Shown: positions 36,880 through 49,676, counted from the stretch's first letter. The stretch: 64,000 nucleotides of DNA from Pyrrhosoma nymphula (GCA_963573305.1 OY754329.1:81960576-82024575), one strand, 5' to 3'. Translations and numbers: made by a program. Notes: generated by a model not told the origin, from the letters alone.

Positions 36880-38110
36880 ATTACGGGGTGATAGACGTGG
36901 GAATAAAATTATGAGGACAGCTGATAAAGTCGAGTAGATTTGCAGAAGACCAGGCGTTGGTCAGTTGGTCATCGAAGGAACTGCCAGCTTTGGTAGATGC
37001 ATTCGTAAGCCAATGCGCAAAATGCGAAATTAAGATAAACCATAAAAAAACATAGGTAGTGAGATTCTCTCGGACAAACAAAGTAAGGCTGGTCATAAAA
37101 GTATGAGGGTACAAATTGGAGAAAGTAGAGACATTTATTTAATTGGGCTATAAGCTAGAAGAAAATGGGCGTAGTAGCAAATAAATTAGAAGGAGAACAG
37201 CACGAGCGAATAAGTGTTCAGTAATGGAAGGGAGCCGATGACGGGGACTTCGGGTAAGAATATCTACATCTACAAAATACCCTGCAAGCCACATCAGGGG
37301 TGTGTTGCAGGGGGTGAGTATTCACCAACATGCATTACACTATCCCCTAAAGTTAGTGTAACTACGACTAATTATGCATTAGCATAAATCGCTAATGCTT
37401 GTCCCGAGGCGAAGCCTCACAAGCATGCACTACTACACTACAGATATTATCACAATGGAGAGGGACCATTAATATATATGTATTTTGCAACTACACAAAT
37501 GGACAGAGACTCAAGACTTAATAAATATAAAGGAGAGGGGAAGAAGAGCTTGATATAGAGTGTAGTGTAATGTGTTATCGGGCAGAACATTGGACCCAGA
37601 GAAAGAAAGACGAGAATTGTAGGCAGAAGTTCGAGATGGAGTTGGTGCAGTGGACGGAATGGAAGACAAAAGATGAAGTGATGGGTATGGAGAGTTAAGA
37701 AAAGAAACTTCTGGATGAGATTAGGAAGAGGCTAAGTATAGGTGTAGCAAAACTTGGTGACGCTCGCTTGTACAGAGAATGACGTCAGGGAGAGGAGAGC
37801 ATGCAAGAGAGGAGGAATGAAGATGTTTAGGTTCTCTCTAAAGGTCCCCACCTGAGCCCTGCGGTACCTCTGCCCGCTCTTCAACGCTTAATTCACCCTT
37901 GGTACCACAAATTCTCCACTGTCGAGTGTCGTCAAATTTCGCTGTGCCTATAGGTGATTGGATGAGGTAATGAGGGTCGAAAAGTTACTTAAGGATGTTA
38001 TAGAGAGGAGGATTTTGGGTAAGCGGGGAAGAACGGGAATAGGTTTTATGGACGAGATAAAGAAGGGTAGGACATATACTGAGATGAGGAAGGATATACT
38101 AAGGTAGGTA
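36880..38110 (+). pseudogene. LINE reverse-transcriptase remnant, interrupted by another repeat
   Basis: The decayed frame shows RFAEDQALVSWSSKEL (catalytic FADD changed to FAED) and CAKCEIKINHKKT. After 37500 come YRAEHWTQRKKDE, KKLLDEIRKR and, at about 37950-38100, IERRILGKRGRTGIGFMDEI. These are successive parts of a LINE reverse transcriptase and its C-terminal region. A dispersed repeat (37264-37470) splits it. Many stops are present. Confidence 0.75.
37264..37470. repeat. Dispersed repeat, copy 2, inserted in the LINE remnant
   Basis: Starts ATCTACATCTACAAAATACC, then TGCAAGCCAC, then a GCAGGGGG block. It is related to 23706-23850. It lies between two consecutive parts of the reverse transcriptase, so it inserted later. 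Confidence 0.65.
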
Positions 38111-39330
38111 GGGCCCGAAATATTTAAAAACCTAAATATCAAGAATACAAAGAAATACACCCATTGCCTACATTAAGAATGTCACTTCCAATCAAATCTA
38201 CCTTAAAAGGAAGATTAGGTACCTAATGAAATAATTCAGAGATGAATTGAAAGTCAAGAAAGCTTGCTAAATAATGGAAAAAATTGTTAAATACGATGTA
38301 AGATTTAAAAATAGACACCGTATCATCTTAATGGAAACAAAAAAATCTCTTAAGTCTATGTAGGAAAATACGATAGCATGTTATCTCTTTTTATGACGAC
38401 ATGATGTTGTTTAAGGGTAAATACAATTCAATTTTTAAAAATCGTATTAAATCTTTGACGTACGTACGTAGGTTTTTATGAAAAAATAATAGCAAGTTCT
38501 ATAACTTATTGGGATTTGACGACATGCTTATGATAAAGCTAAATGAGAACAGGGAACTCCTTGCATTATTTTTACCTTACACGATAACTGATGCATCAAT
38601 GGCTTATTATCGAGGTATGATCGGTCAAAAATGTATTTGAAATCGTGTGAAAGAAATACACTAATCAATAGGAAAGATAAAACTGGCTTCATTATTATAT
38701 TAAGAATTGGGCTTCCTCTGAATTTAAGGAACTCCTAGTTCCTGTGCTTCTGCTACCTATTGCTTCTTTGATAAAGAATTGCGTCAATCTGGTCTGGACA
38801 CTTCTCATTCAATACGATGAATGACACAGAAGGATGGGTGGGACAGTTTCCAGAGCCTGACTTTCGTTCCTGTCCTTCTTTCTTAAAACAAAAAGGTGGA
38901 TTTTTTAGAATTTACATATTTTTATGTAACATTTTTGCTTTCAATTACTTGCATTTCCGTTTTGGTTTCTTCCTAAATCCATAGAAACTGAACAACGATA
39001 CATGAATGAGTACGGTTGTCATTATTGATTTTCCCTCGTAAAATCAATGTCAACCTTTATAGAAGAAAATGGGCGGTCTCTGGTAATCAATTTAAGCCTG
39101 TAAAATTGAGTTCAGAGTCGGGTTACATACTAACGCTCGCCAATCATTGAAATGGCATTTTCTATCAAAGAGAATTAGCAATGAAGCTCCTCAAAGTTTA
39201 TATTACCCGTCATCAATTGCAGGTGCGTTGTATAGATGGAATAGAACGGCCATAACACCTCAAGAAAGCTAGTTATTACTAATAAATACTTGAAAAATGA
39301 GCTAACCTTCTTTCACCCGTCTTTTCGTCT
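38111..39330. other. Intergenic stretch before receptor unit B
   Basis: No coding or repeat signal was recognised. Confidence 0.4.
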
Positions 39331-39336
39331 TCAGTT
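39331..39336 (+). promoter_or_regulatory. Initiator-like TCAGTT before first exon 1a
   Basis: Exact match to the arthropod initiator TCA(G/T)T(T/C), 26 nt before ATG 39357. Confidence 0.5.
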
Positions 39337-39356
39337 AACCATCCAATTTTGGGAAG

Positions 39357-40316
39357 ATGGCTGAAGGACAATTTTTAAGGGGAAGGGAAGTGAATCCCTG
39401 GCTACCAAAACCGCTTTGCATTTTCAGACTTTTAGGCATAGCGCCATGGGCCTTACACTCCACATGTGAAAGCGATTCGTTCCAGGAATGCGTAAAGACA
39501 ATTTACACCATATTGCTCATTGTCTCACTCAGTTTTAATGTGTATGAGTGGAGATTTACCTCGAGCACATCATATTCATTATCAGTATTCTTCGGCCTTG
39601 CCATGAGGACGAATGATTCGCTTATTGGTTCCATTAATGGCTATATTTTTGTAATGAGATATAAAGTTGTGCAAAAAATATTCCACGAATTTTATTCAAT
39701 GAAAAAAAATTTGAGAACGATTCAACACAAAGAAATCGATTCAATTTTTATAGAATATTTTTCATTTATCAGTTTCCTGATGCTATTTCTTTTCTTGTGG
39801 TTAAATTCAGTTTTCATATTCATTTTTATAGATCCAAGCACCGTCAAAAGCATGTTGAATAAGATGGCCATATTCTTCAGCATTGTAAATTTTATGCATG
39901 AATGGCAGCTGTTGAACAATATTAATGGGGTTTGGCACTTAATAAACGGCGTCAATTCTGATGCGAGCAGCTTGTCAATTCTCGCGATGAACTTGCCGAC
40001 TTCTAGAATCGGTCGATGCAAGTCGTATGCCAAGAAAAGATTTGTTGCAGAAGTTAGACGCCTGAGAAGAATAAATTTGAGAACGTCTAGGGTGGTTAAA
40101 AACCTTTGGCGTGTGTATAGCATTCCAACGCTCGTTTTCATAACACGTACCTTCTTCATTTCAACTTTCTTCTTGTATAGAGGAGCATTAACCCATCTCG
40201 AAGGATTGCCAGCCTTTGGAGGCTCACCCCGTAGCTCTTACTTCTGGACCACAGGAGCACTTCAGATTTTAGCCACGTGGATATTGGTATCATTGTGTGA
40301 ATCAACAATGAAACAG
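39357..40316 (+). CDS. Gustatory receptor, unit B, alternative first exon 1a
   Basis: 320 codons encode the first six membrane segments of a 7tm_7 gustatory receptor. The N-terminus is VNPWLPKPLCIFRLLGIAPW. Later come FGLAMRTNDSLIGSINGYIF, the cytosolic VRRLRRINLRTSRV and LWRVYSIPTLVFITRTFF, and ILVSLCESTMKQ. The exon ends CAG before GTAAGA (phase 0), the same place as unit A exon 1, so it needs exons 2-4 from downstream. No exon 2 was found before 63760. It is intact and diverged from the other first exons, so likely functional if spliced over about 23 kb. Confidence 0.92.
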
Positions 40317-40889
40317 GTAAGAATTTTTTTCTTCAATTGAGCATATATAAGGACAGTTTACGTGCAACATTTTCTAATTTCCTTCAGCAGTCTTCTCTGC
40401 CCAATCACCATTCCAAGCGCTTCTTCGCTTCATAGTTTCCGTTTATTGAACTTCCTTCGTTATCCTTCACTCCAAAATATCATACGTCACACATAAATTC
40501 TCATATTCCTTTCTCAGCATCCGGGTTGCTGTACCTCACAACACTCCCCATAGCAGGTACTCTTCTCAAGCTATTACTTAACACCCTTACTCAAAGTCAA
40601 AGTCCTCAGTGCTCTTCAATTTGTAAACGTCACTATGACTAATGCAACTATCGTCCTCTTGCTACTACACCGATTATCCTCTATTTTGTTATCCTCTCTT
40701 TCCCAAATTACATAGGTTATTTAATTGTTCTACCCGCTATAGTTAGTGGCCACCGACTTCATCGACTAGCAAACTTCTCTCACTTTCAATCATGACCAAA
40801 TTATAAATCAATTCTGAGCGAAAACTCTCTTCGTACTCGGAGAATTCGTGAGCATTAAACATTTTACGCATCGATACGCAAGATACTCT
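40317..40889. other. Intronic or spacer sequence
   Basis: No exon 2-type sequence or repeat was recognised. Confidence 0.4.
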
Positions 40890-41105
40890 GAAATACAGTT
40901 TCTGGGATAGAATTAAGTACTTATTTATTCCTACAAAGTAAGCACAGCGTCAGACTCTCATGAGCTGGTTTACGTGATGCGTGTCTTGGATATAGGTCAT
41001 GAATAAGAGGAAATTCATAGAATACGAGATAGCAATCAAGAGAGCGAGTAATCGAGAAATACCTTAATACTTCCCGCACAGTTAAAGTTTAGTCGATTTT
41101 GAAAC
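40890..41105 (+). promoter_or_regulatory. Decayed copy of the first-exon promoter module
   Basis: It aligns with 53513-53724 and 54878-55089 (shared TTTATTCCTACAAAGTAA, TTACGTGAT and GATATAGGTCATG). ACAGTT at 41078 lies 28 nt before the ATG at 41106, the same offset as in the intact copies. Confidence 0.65.
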
Positions 41106-41620
41106 ATGGTCCAAACTCAGAATTCAAAATTTTGGGAAATACACAAACTGGTAGCTAAAATCATTACTATATCTATGCAAATGTTTTGTAATAGCACTGT
41201 TGAAACTGAATCATAAAAACAAAAGTACGCAAAATAATGACATTTTACACACTGGCTCTTTTCATGCCATGAGCTCTACAAGCCTTTCTATTGCGTCGTG
41301 GATAAATACAACTGTGGGCTTCCTTGCGATTTATGCTCGGATTTGTACTCCATTCTTCCGGAAAGTTGGTCACTACAGTCAATCGCGTACTTTTGTAATG
41401 AGACACAATAAATTTTAAAAAAATATTGCAGATTGGACTTCAATTGTTAAAGACAGGCGTGATCCGGGAAATTAAAACATCAGGGGCAAAACTCATACAT
41501 TAATTCAGATCCTACTTCTACTCAAATTCATAATCTTTGAACGCATCTATCATAACAACTGCCGCTATACACTCTTGTGTGATTAGTTTGTTTTGCTGAC
41601 TCTTTTCTCATTATTATATC
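41106..41620 (+). pseudogene. Gustatory receptor first-exon pseudogene, truncated by a Helitron
   Basis: From ATG 41106 the translation keeps traces of the paralogues: KFWEIHKL where they have KYTEVHN, then IMTFYTL where they have VMKFYIL, and ALQAFLL where they have GLQAFLL. Stops and frameshifts occur early. The similarity stops at about 41620, where the Helitron terminus begins. The remainder of the exon is missing. Confidence 0.8.
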
Positions 41621-41622
41621 TA

Positions 41623-43178
41623 CTAGCAGTGCCCGGCATACGTTGCAATGAATATTTTTTTATTTCTCAGTAGGCACACATATGCGAAGCAGACATGTAC
41701 GAAATAAATGAAGGACAAAGATTTTTGTGTATATTCGCCAAATTAATTAATCTATATTGAAGTCACCATTGATTTTCATACTTTTCATGGCTTGGCCCAC
41801 AAATCTTTTCTGGCTTCAAAATCGGTCTCTAAACGAATTAAAAACCTATTCCAATGAATTCCACATGCCTACACAGGAATTTGTAACGCACAAATGATGG
41901 CACGCGTTTCTATTCCATGCCTATGTTGCGGTTTCCAAGTAAATTAAATATTCTAATGTTGAAGTAGTGTAATAATTTAAGATTTTCGAGCTTAAAAATC
42001 CATTTTTAGGAAAAAGCGAAGCGTGTACGAAAAATGGAATGCAAGAATGCAAAACATTATTCTTTAAGTGATCTAATTACAAGCATTTAAACTCCAAAAG
42101 CAATCAAAGGGACCACTTCACCAAATCTCATTCTACGTAAAAATAAATTACGTTCCTTTTAACACAAATTATGTCTGATGTACGATTCTGATGCACATGA
42201 TTGAGCAACTCGTAAACGATCTGCTATGTAGCTTCCTTGTTGTTCCTCACTTGTTTGAGAAGCTCGCGTGCCAACACTCATTTGTTGGTACTATTTGCGC
42301 TCCACCTACTGTAGAATGGATTTAACGTTTAAGAAACCTTCGAAGGCGCGCGTACAAAAACTCACCTAAGTTTCCCCGGCATGCCTTGCAATGCCTCTTT
42401 TTCTTTCTAAGTAGGCACACATATACAAAGCAGATACATTTACATGCACAAAATAAATTTTAGAAAATGATTTTTGTGCATTAAATTAAAGTTGAAAAAA
42501 TGTATTCAAGTGCTTTGGGATATAAATAATATTTGGTCTTACCGCCTTCTGCAAACAAAAATACATTTTTCCGCTGTCCCACTCGTGTGCATGTGAAAAG
42601 CATGGATTATCCAGAATTAATCCATGCACTTGAAGCGATTGACCTTGTGCCTTGTTGATGATCGTTGAGAAGGCAAGGTGAAGAGGGAACTGTAGTTGTT
42701 TGAGTACAACTATCAAATTAGTCACTGAACCTGGCCTTTAAAGGCTGCAGGAGTGAATAGCCATTCTTAAATCGCTATTAAATGGATACTCACTGGTTAC
42801 CAACGAAATTTATATTTCTGAAAAGGAATAAAAATTGATGAATTTCGAGATTAAAACGCATTATTTGGACAAAAACGATGCGTATAAGAAAATTAAATAA
42901 AAGAATTAAATACTAAATTCTTTTATGCGTTCTATGATGCAAATCGCCATCCAATATATTGAGTGCAAGTAATTTAAAAATGAAAATAAAGAAATACCTG
43001 CACCGAATTCAATACTTTTTACGAGAGTAAATGTTAACAATTTGACATTTTTACAATTCAGAAACCTTCATGGGCACGCCCACAACAACTCACCAAAGTT
43101 TCGTCGCAATCGGATGAATGGTATTGGAGTGCATAAAAAACGAACAGACAAACATTCTTTAATATATATATATAATAT
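41623..43178 (-). mobile_element. Helitron-derived element, copy 2
   Basis: The minus-strand 3' end is GCCGGGCACTGCTAG (plus 41623-41637), a GC-rich stem followed by CTAG as in Helitrons. The minus-strand 5' side near 43178 has a (TA)n run and GTTTGTCTGTTCG, followed by TCATCCGATTGCGACGAAAC, typical of Helitron starts. A helicase C-terminal piece lies inside at 42725-42486 (minus): TNLIVVLKQLQFPLHLAFS, INKAQGQSL, GLILDNPCFSH and NIIYIPKHLN. A repeated block (41635 and 42379) suggests a composite of two related copies. Confidence 0.8.
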
Positions 43179-44357
43179 TACCGATCTAGGTCCTTTCAGC
43201 TGATCAGATGTATTTACGTATATCTATTTTTACGAAAACATTTGTGCTACTGATATTGTAACTCATTAAAAGCAGAAAATTCTCTTAGTATTTCTCCATT
43301 TTCATTTATTTGTTTATTTTTTTCTTCACCGAATGTTCCCACTATATTTGGAATAGAAACTTTTCCCACTCTAGCATTCATACCACCCATAAAAAGTATT
43401 TCTATATTTTGGTTTTGATCAATTATTTAACATTTTATATTGCAAAGAGTTATTTTTATTTTACGTCTTCTTTCATAATAATCTATAATAGAATTTGAAA
43501 ATCAGTATTTGTTGATTGAAAATTCATATACGTTGCAAATTAAAGCAAACATTACTTCCGTCAAATTTTAGTGTCTTGTGGATTTGCGTACAATTTAGAA
43601 AATTGGGTGGAAACTTTTATACGATATGAGATAAAAAATTATGTAGATGTCATCAATTCATTTAAGCTTTGAAATGTAACGCGGTCGTACTCTGTATGTT
43701 AAATTTAAACTGCCTAGAATGGTATGATCTTAAAAGAGTTTGCACCAGTAATGCGGAAGTCGTAGAATGCCATTAAAAAAGAGTGATAGGAGATCTAAAA
43801 CATTATCAAGATACGTGATTGAACACCAAGAGCCCACGCAATAACTCTAATATTTAAGTAACACGATTTCTTTGCTGAAACAACCACTAGTTATCGGCAA
43901 TACATGGTAATATCGGATATTCTTACTTTAGTTCAGGAAAACTGGGTTAAAGAACACATGCACAATAGGAAATACGGCATGAAAGATAAGAAGACAACAG
44001 AGGCCGTTATGAAGGTGTTGATAACATAAACTGAATGCAAGAAGGTGATTCAAATTAAAAGACCAGGCATTTCACATTATAAAGGCTGATATTGATTTTA
44101 GACGTGTCGGAACATGACTAAAAAAAACGAAATAAAAATATTTAAAAGCTCGCGTGACCTTTAGCGGCGTCCAAAGATATTTGTATACGGGGGTAGGATA
44201 CAGCTTTTTTACACTTATATTAGGGATGTCTCCTTATCAGTCTCTAATAAGCTGCCTTAATTGAGTGAACAACTCAGATGAATTCAAAATGAGAAAAGCC
44301 ACCGGGAAATTAATTGTAAGAGAACACTGAGAGAAATTTACCGGACACATTCTTGAC
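43179..44357. other. Spacer before first exon 1b
   Basis: AT-rich with no recognised feature except the possible promoter at its end. Confidence 0.4.
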
Positions 44358-44363
44358 GCAGTT
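44358..44363 (+). promoter_or_regulatory. Initiator-like GCAGTT before first exon 1b
   Basis: It lies exactly 28 nt before ATG 44386, the offset seen in the other intact first exons. One base differs from TCAGTT's first two positions. It favours 44386 over the ATG at 44365, which would start almost at this element. Confidence 0.4.
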
Positions 44364-44385
44364 CATGTTTTATGGATTTCATAAC

Positions 44386-45348
44386 ATGCGCGATACGAAT
44401 ATTTCGAGAGAGAGCGAATTGGGACACTGGCTACCGAAACCCATGTTATACATATACAAATGCTTTGGAGTTGCCCCTTGGAATTTAAACGGTAGAAAAA
44501 GAAGTCATTCGTCACAAAAGTACGTCATGACCTTTTACGGAGTGATGCTTGCTATTTCCATTAGTCTGCAAGGATTAGTATTCCGACATAAACTCACGAA
44601 GTGGTCAACCAGCTTATTATTTTACTTTAAATTTTTAATCCGTTACTGTGGTACGTTGACTGTTTCCATTAATGGCTATATTTTTGCGACGAGACGAAAA
44701 AAAGTTGAGAAAATATTTACTGATCTGATCTCAATTATTAAAAGTAGCCAATCAACGGTAAATAACACCTTTTGGCCCAACATTCTTGCCACTGTTCAGC
44801 TTTTCCACGTTTTTGTAATGTGTTGGACAACGTTCAATCTTGTATTGGATTTTATACACGATTTGCGAGATAATTATGATATTATGTACTTGTTGATGAC
44901 CACCTTTTGGCATCTGGTTACGTTTCTGCAAACATGGCAGTTATTAAATAAAATTTTGATAGTTCAACATGCAATTACTCATATAAATTTGAGAACACAA
45001 TCCTTTACCCTTTATGCAACGAAAATTCCGGTATCAGAAGATTTGCAACGCAAACATCGTGCAACAGCATTATTGGTGACCGAAATTAGGCGTGTTAGAG
45101 AAATCCACCTAAGAACTTTCACAGTTATGAAAGACATACATAAGGTCTACGGGTTTCCAGCGTTTGTTTTCATAACATGGGCCATCATTATGAATATATT
45201 ATCATTATTCATTGCAATAATGATGATTATTCGTTTCGACACCAGTGTCAAATCTCAGTACATCGCCCGCTTTATTTGGGTCCTTGGAGGATTACATATT
45301 CCTACTTCATTGCTGCTCGTGATGTTCTGCGAAGAATTCTTCAACAAG
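44386..45348 (+). CDS. Gustatory receptor, unit B, alternative first exon 1b
   Basis: 321 codons from ATG 44386 (MRDTNISRESELGHWLPKP); an in-frame ATG at 44365 is possible but would break the shared N-terminal length. Conserved parts include YKCFGVAPWNLNGR, CGTLTVSINGYIFATRRKKV, TFLQTWQLLNKI, VTEIRRVREIHLRTF, IHKVYGFPAFVFITW and LLLVMFCEEFFNK. The exon ends AACAAG before GTAAAA, phase 0. It lacks TY-x5-QF and must splice to the shared exons beginning at 63760. The reading frame is intact. It is the closest intact relative of the fragments at 45912, 49677 and 60227. Confidence 0.92.
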
Positions 45349-45905
45349 GTAAAAGTTTTAAATTAAAAAAAATTATTATGAAAAGTGAAAATAAAAATAA
45401 TTAGATAACGAAAAACGTCCTCATTGACCAAACTGTTTTATTGGACGATTGGTTTGAACACGAAGTGTTATATACTCGGACTTGATGTCTGTGGAGCAAA
45501 TTCTTTGGCTTTTAATTTGTTATAATTAGGTCTGAGATCAGGTTCTTTTATTCTTCCAAGGTGGTTTTTGGACTAACAGGCAATGGTTGTATGTGCTCGG
45601 GTAAATTTATTTGTTAGGGCAAAATTGCTGATTGCTATAGTGAATTTTGCATCCCTTTTTACTTGCTAGTCGTCATTAAAACTATCCTAACCATCATCTT
45701 CTTTCTAGTTTTAATTCTCATCTCACTTCCCACTCAAGAATATAGGCCATATTGACCACTCGTACGATGACATGTACGTGAGTGAACGGGAAGTGAAATG
45801 AGTAGAGAAAAAATCTTCTTTCTGGAGCAGATAATTTATGCAGGACAATTAAAAAGCCCTAATTAATTTCTAATTAATTAGCAGCCCTAATTAATTACTA
45901 ATAGC
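45349..45905. repeat. 3' flank of exon 1b, duplicated at 49785-50340
   Basis: The two stretches align along their length (for example TGGACGATTGGTTT, AATATAGGCCATATTGACCA and the CCTAATTAATT-rich tail). This shows that exon plus flank was duplicated as a unit. Confidence 0.8.
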
Positions 45906-45911
45906 AAATAT

Positions 45912-46220
45912 TGCCTATCGTGCAACAGTAACATTGGTGACCGAAATAAGGCGTCTTAGAGAGATTCATTAAAGAAGTTTCATAAAAAGTGTCTTGAAAG
46001 ATATCCAATCAATAAGGTCTACGGATCATTAGCGTTCGTTTTCATAACGCCTACCATTTTTATCAACCAAGTCTTTTTATGCGTGGCAATACTGATTATA
46101 GCTCGTTTCGATTCTCCTGCCAAAGTTGATTCCTTAAGTCGCTACTTTTAGACCCTTGCAGAACTTTATACTTCAGCCTTATTGCTGCTCACGATATTGT
46201 GCGAAGAATTCTTCAACAAG
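45912..46220 (+). pseudogene. Gustatory receptor first-exon fragment (3' third), decayed
   Basis: It starts at the equivalent of the CRATVTLVTEIRRLREIH motif and ends with the same GAAGAATTCTTCAACAAG before GTAAAA as exon 1b. Internal frameshifts and stops (a TAA right after the motif) kill it. It is the left end of duplicated block A. Confidence 0.85.
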
Positions 46221-46394
46221 GTAAAAATGTCGAAAGTTTCGCTTCTGCGGCTCTAGCCTTTTTTCACTCTAGAAAGCTCAAGGCTAGTTTTTGATAATTT
46301 AACTGTTTACTTCAAAATATTTTCCGAGTTTACTTTTTCACGGAGTATCATGTCAAAAATCTTACAAAATGTAAACTTCATCAGTTTTATTATG

Positions 46395-46608
46395 TGCGAG
46401 ATTTCATAGAGGAAGAATCATTCGCCTAGGCCATAAATTGAACCAGAATCCCTCAATTTCGCGTCAAGACGTCCTCCGAGACTAAAGCACCTAGTCTCGG
46501 AGGACGTCTTGGTAGCTAAATTGACTAAAGCCCGTGGAGCAAAATCGAGGGATCCGGGTTCGAGTCCCGGTGAAGGCGAATGACTTTTCCTCTGCGTCAT
46601 TTCGAGCT
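46395..46608. repeat. Palindromic tRNA-like element, copy 2
   Basis: The core is a perfect 19-bp hairpin (46466-46484 with 46492-46510, loop of 7). The right side continues GGTAGCTAAATTGAC (A-box-like) and GGGTTCGAGTCCC (B-box). The left side carries the inverted, more decayed copy. The outer arms ATTCGCC/GGCGAATGA correspond to the element at 26626. Confidence 0.85.
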
Positions 46609-47814
46609 TATATTTTCACTAGTAGGTGACTCGGTAGAGGTTATCTGTGAAAATTCCAAGGTATCCTCAAAAATTGTTTTGATAAAACAAGAATATGCAA
46701 TAATAATCTTATTTTCAATCAAATCTTTAACAAAAGACTTCATTACAGCCGATAAATCGGAACTATGAGAATTTTAAAGTGACATAGGGATGTCGGTAGC
46801 CAGACAGCTTGGACATCCAAGGGTAAACTTCAAAATAAATGTTAAATTAACCAAACGAGTTTCAAAAATTAAATTAAGGAACGGTGGAATTTAAAAACGA
46901 CCTTATGAATAACCTCAAAATTGAAAAAATCTTATTTTTCATGTCGATTAGTGAAAACAAAAACTGGAAACTTCTTTGGTATATAATTAATTTGTTATCA
47001 TGGGTACTGAAGTCATGGGTATTGAATCCTCCTGAAAGATCTTTCATTTGCCAGGATGTGAAAAGTGTGTGCTATTCTATAGTTATTAAATTGGCTACAG
47101 TTTGTGATAGCTTTAGTACTCAATGTAATTATACATAGATGTCATCTCCCAAACCTGTATCCTTGTCGGCCCTGATCAAAACTAACTTCCTTCATCATAT
47201 CTTCTACAAATTCACTTCCACTCAAATATTTCGAACCATATTTTCCCCCACGTATGATGAAAAGCTCGTTGATGAAACGGGAATTACATTACCGGTTGCT
47301 ACAAAAACGGATTCACTAGCGTCATTCATAATTTCGCCGTCTGGGATATGCTCACATTTCGTTTGCGTCTATGCAGCATGGATACGACATTATGCATTAG
47401 TTACTTCATTTACTTTTCCTAATGTACATTGCTAAGCGGTGTATATAATGCAGCAAGACAAATGAACACATTCTTCTTTTACTTTAGATTTCGCTGCAAT
47501 GGAATAACTTGTGCCATTCCTTTTCCTGAAAATAAACTGATATTCACGCACAAAATAGCAAATTAAAATTCGCAAAATAGTATCCATTGAATAAAAGAGA
47601 CTGGCGATGATGATGCCGATAAGAGGATATGGAAAATGTGAAAAAAGATCAGGATGATGGAGTAAAACGAAATAAGTGAGGAACATGCAGGGAAACAAAG
47701 ACTACAATGTAAAAGTGGCAATGAAGGACAGAGAGGAGAAATGGAAGAATGCTTAAAACAGAGAGAATAATTATGAGAGCGTTATATTAAAAAGTTTTAA
47801 TTCTTTAATATGAT

Positions 47815-48475
47815 AGGTATCTATAGATGATAGATATTTACGATAGAATTCTTTACGTAATACGATAGTCTTCATAAAAAATAAAGCAGGGAAGTTTTAA
47901 AGGAACCAGTAGACATTAGGAAAAGGGGTATGGAATATGAAGAAGAGCTACATTATACAGGTAACCAGCCTAACCGCATTGATTTGGAGTAGAAATGTTG
48001 CTAAGAATATTACTAAGAAGTGTAACTAAAATGAACTAAGGATATCAACGGTAATGAAATATTAAAGTGCAACATAGAGAATGGGCAACGATAAAAAGAA
48101 ACGACAAAAACTAGGTACCAATAGATACTATTTTTATAGATAAATATAAAAGGTTTAAAACAACTGTGATGGGATAGGTATGATGATAGGTTTTTACAAT
48201 AGAAATCTATACGTAATATGATAGTCATAAAAAAATATAGCAGGGAGGTTTTAAAGAGACCAGTAGACATCAGAAAAGGGGTATGGAATATGAAGAAGAG
48301 CTGCATCATACAGGTAACCAGCCTAACCGCATTGATTTGGAGTAGAAATGCTACTAAGAATATTACTATAGAAGTGTAACTAAAAAGAACTAAGGTTACC
48401 CACGAAATGAAATATTAAAGTGCAACACAGATAATAAGCAACGATAAAAAGCAACGACAATAACTAGGTACCTAG
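47815..48475. repeat. Tandem duplication, unit about 355 bp
   Basis: Two units (about 47815-48115 and 48170-48475) share TACGTAATACGATAGTC-type sequence, GGTATGGAATATGAAGAAG and ACAGGTAACCAGCC. A third copy is at 62526-62838 in block B. No coding potential. Confidence 0.8.
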
Positions 48476-48499
48476 GTACCAGGTAGTTAACAAGATATA

Positions 48500-49676
48500 T
48501 TATTTTAAAATGGCTCTTTTTATTTATAAGTAGCCACGTATTGGCAAATCAGACATTTACAAATTAAATGAAGGGCAAAGATTATTTTGTGTATTCGCAA
48601 AATTAAATACTCTATATTGAAGTCACCATTGATTTTCATACTTTTCATGGCTTGGCCCACAAATCTTTTCTGGCTTCAAAATGGGTCCCTATACGAATTT
48701 AAAACCTAATCCAATGAATTCCACATACATACACAGGAATTTGTAAAGCACAAATGATGGCACGCGTTTCTATTCCATGCCTATGCTGCGGTTTCCAAGT
48801 AAATTAAATATTCTAATGTTGAAGTAGTGCAATAATTTAAGATTTTCGAGCTTAAAAATCCATTTGTAGGAAAAAGTGAAGCGTGTACGAAAACCTGAAT
48901 GCAAGAATGCAAAACCTTGTTCTTTAAAAGATCTAATTACAAGCATTTAAACTCCAAAAGCAATCAAAGGGACCACTTCACCTAATCTCATTCTACGTAA
49001 AAATAAATTACGTTCCTTTTAACACAAATTATGTCTGATGTACGATTCTGATGCACGTGATTGAGCAACTCGTAAACGATCTGCTATGTAGCTTCCTTGT
49101 TGTTCCTCACTTGTTTGAGAAGCTCACGTGCCAACACTCATTTGTTGATACTATTTGCGCTCCACCTACTGTAGAATGGATTTAATGATTCAGAAACCTT
49201 CGAAGGCGCGCGTACAAAATCTCACCTAAGTTTCCCCGGCATGCGTTGCAATGCCTATTTTTCTTTCTAAGTAGGCACACATATACAAAGCAGATACATT
49301 TACATGTACAAAATAAATTTTAGAAAATGATTTTTGTGCATTAAATTAAAGTTGAAAAAATGTATTCAAGTGCTTTGGGACATAAATAATATTTGGTCTT
49401 ACCGCCCTCTGCAAAAACAAATACATTTTTCCGCTGTCTCACTCATGTGCATGTGTAAAGCATCGATTGTCCAAATTTAATCCATACAATTGAAGCGATT
49501 GACCTTTTGCCTTGTTGATGATCGTTGAGAAGGCAAGGTGAAGAGGCAAGTGTAGTCGTTTGAGTACAACTATCAAATTAGTCACTGAACCTGGCCTTTA
49601 AAGGCTGCAGGAGTGAATAGCCATTCTTAAATCGCTATTAAATGGATACTCACTGGTTACCAACGAAATTTCCATT
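48500..49676 (-). mobile_element. Helitron-derived element, copy 3, lacking its 5' end
   Basis: It aligns with 41640-42816 almost throughout, including both CATGC-TTGCAATG blocks and the helicase C-terminal remnant. Similarity stops at about 49672, after ACCAACGAAATT, where a receptor exon fragment begins. It thus lacks the ~360 bp terminus present in copy 2. Confidence 0.8.

Larger units (their letters stand above)
45912..48172. repeat. Duplicated block A (partner at 60617-62893)
   Basis: About 2.26 kb aligns with 60617-62893: receptor fragment, tRNA-like palindrome, and the same following sequence through AACAACTGTGATGG. Differences are scattered substitutions and small indels, so the duplication is not very recent. 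It has no intact gene. Confidence 0.85.

Noticed and set aside
39722..40159. 145-codon minus-strand frame over first exon 1a
   Set aside because: Antisense of the receptor coding sequence with no motif of its own.
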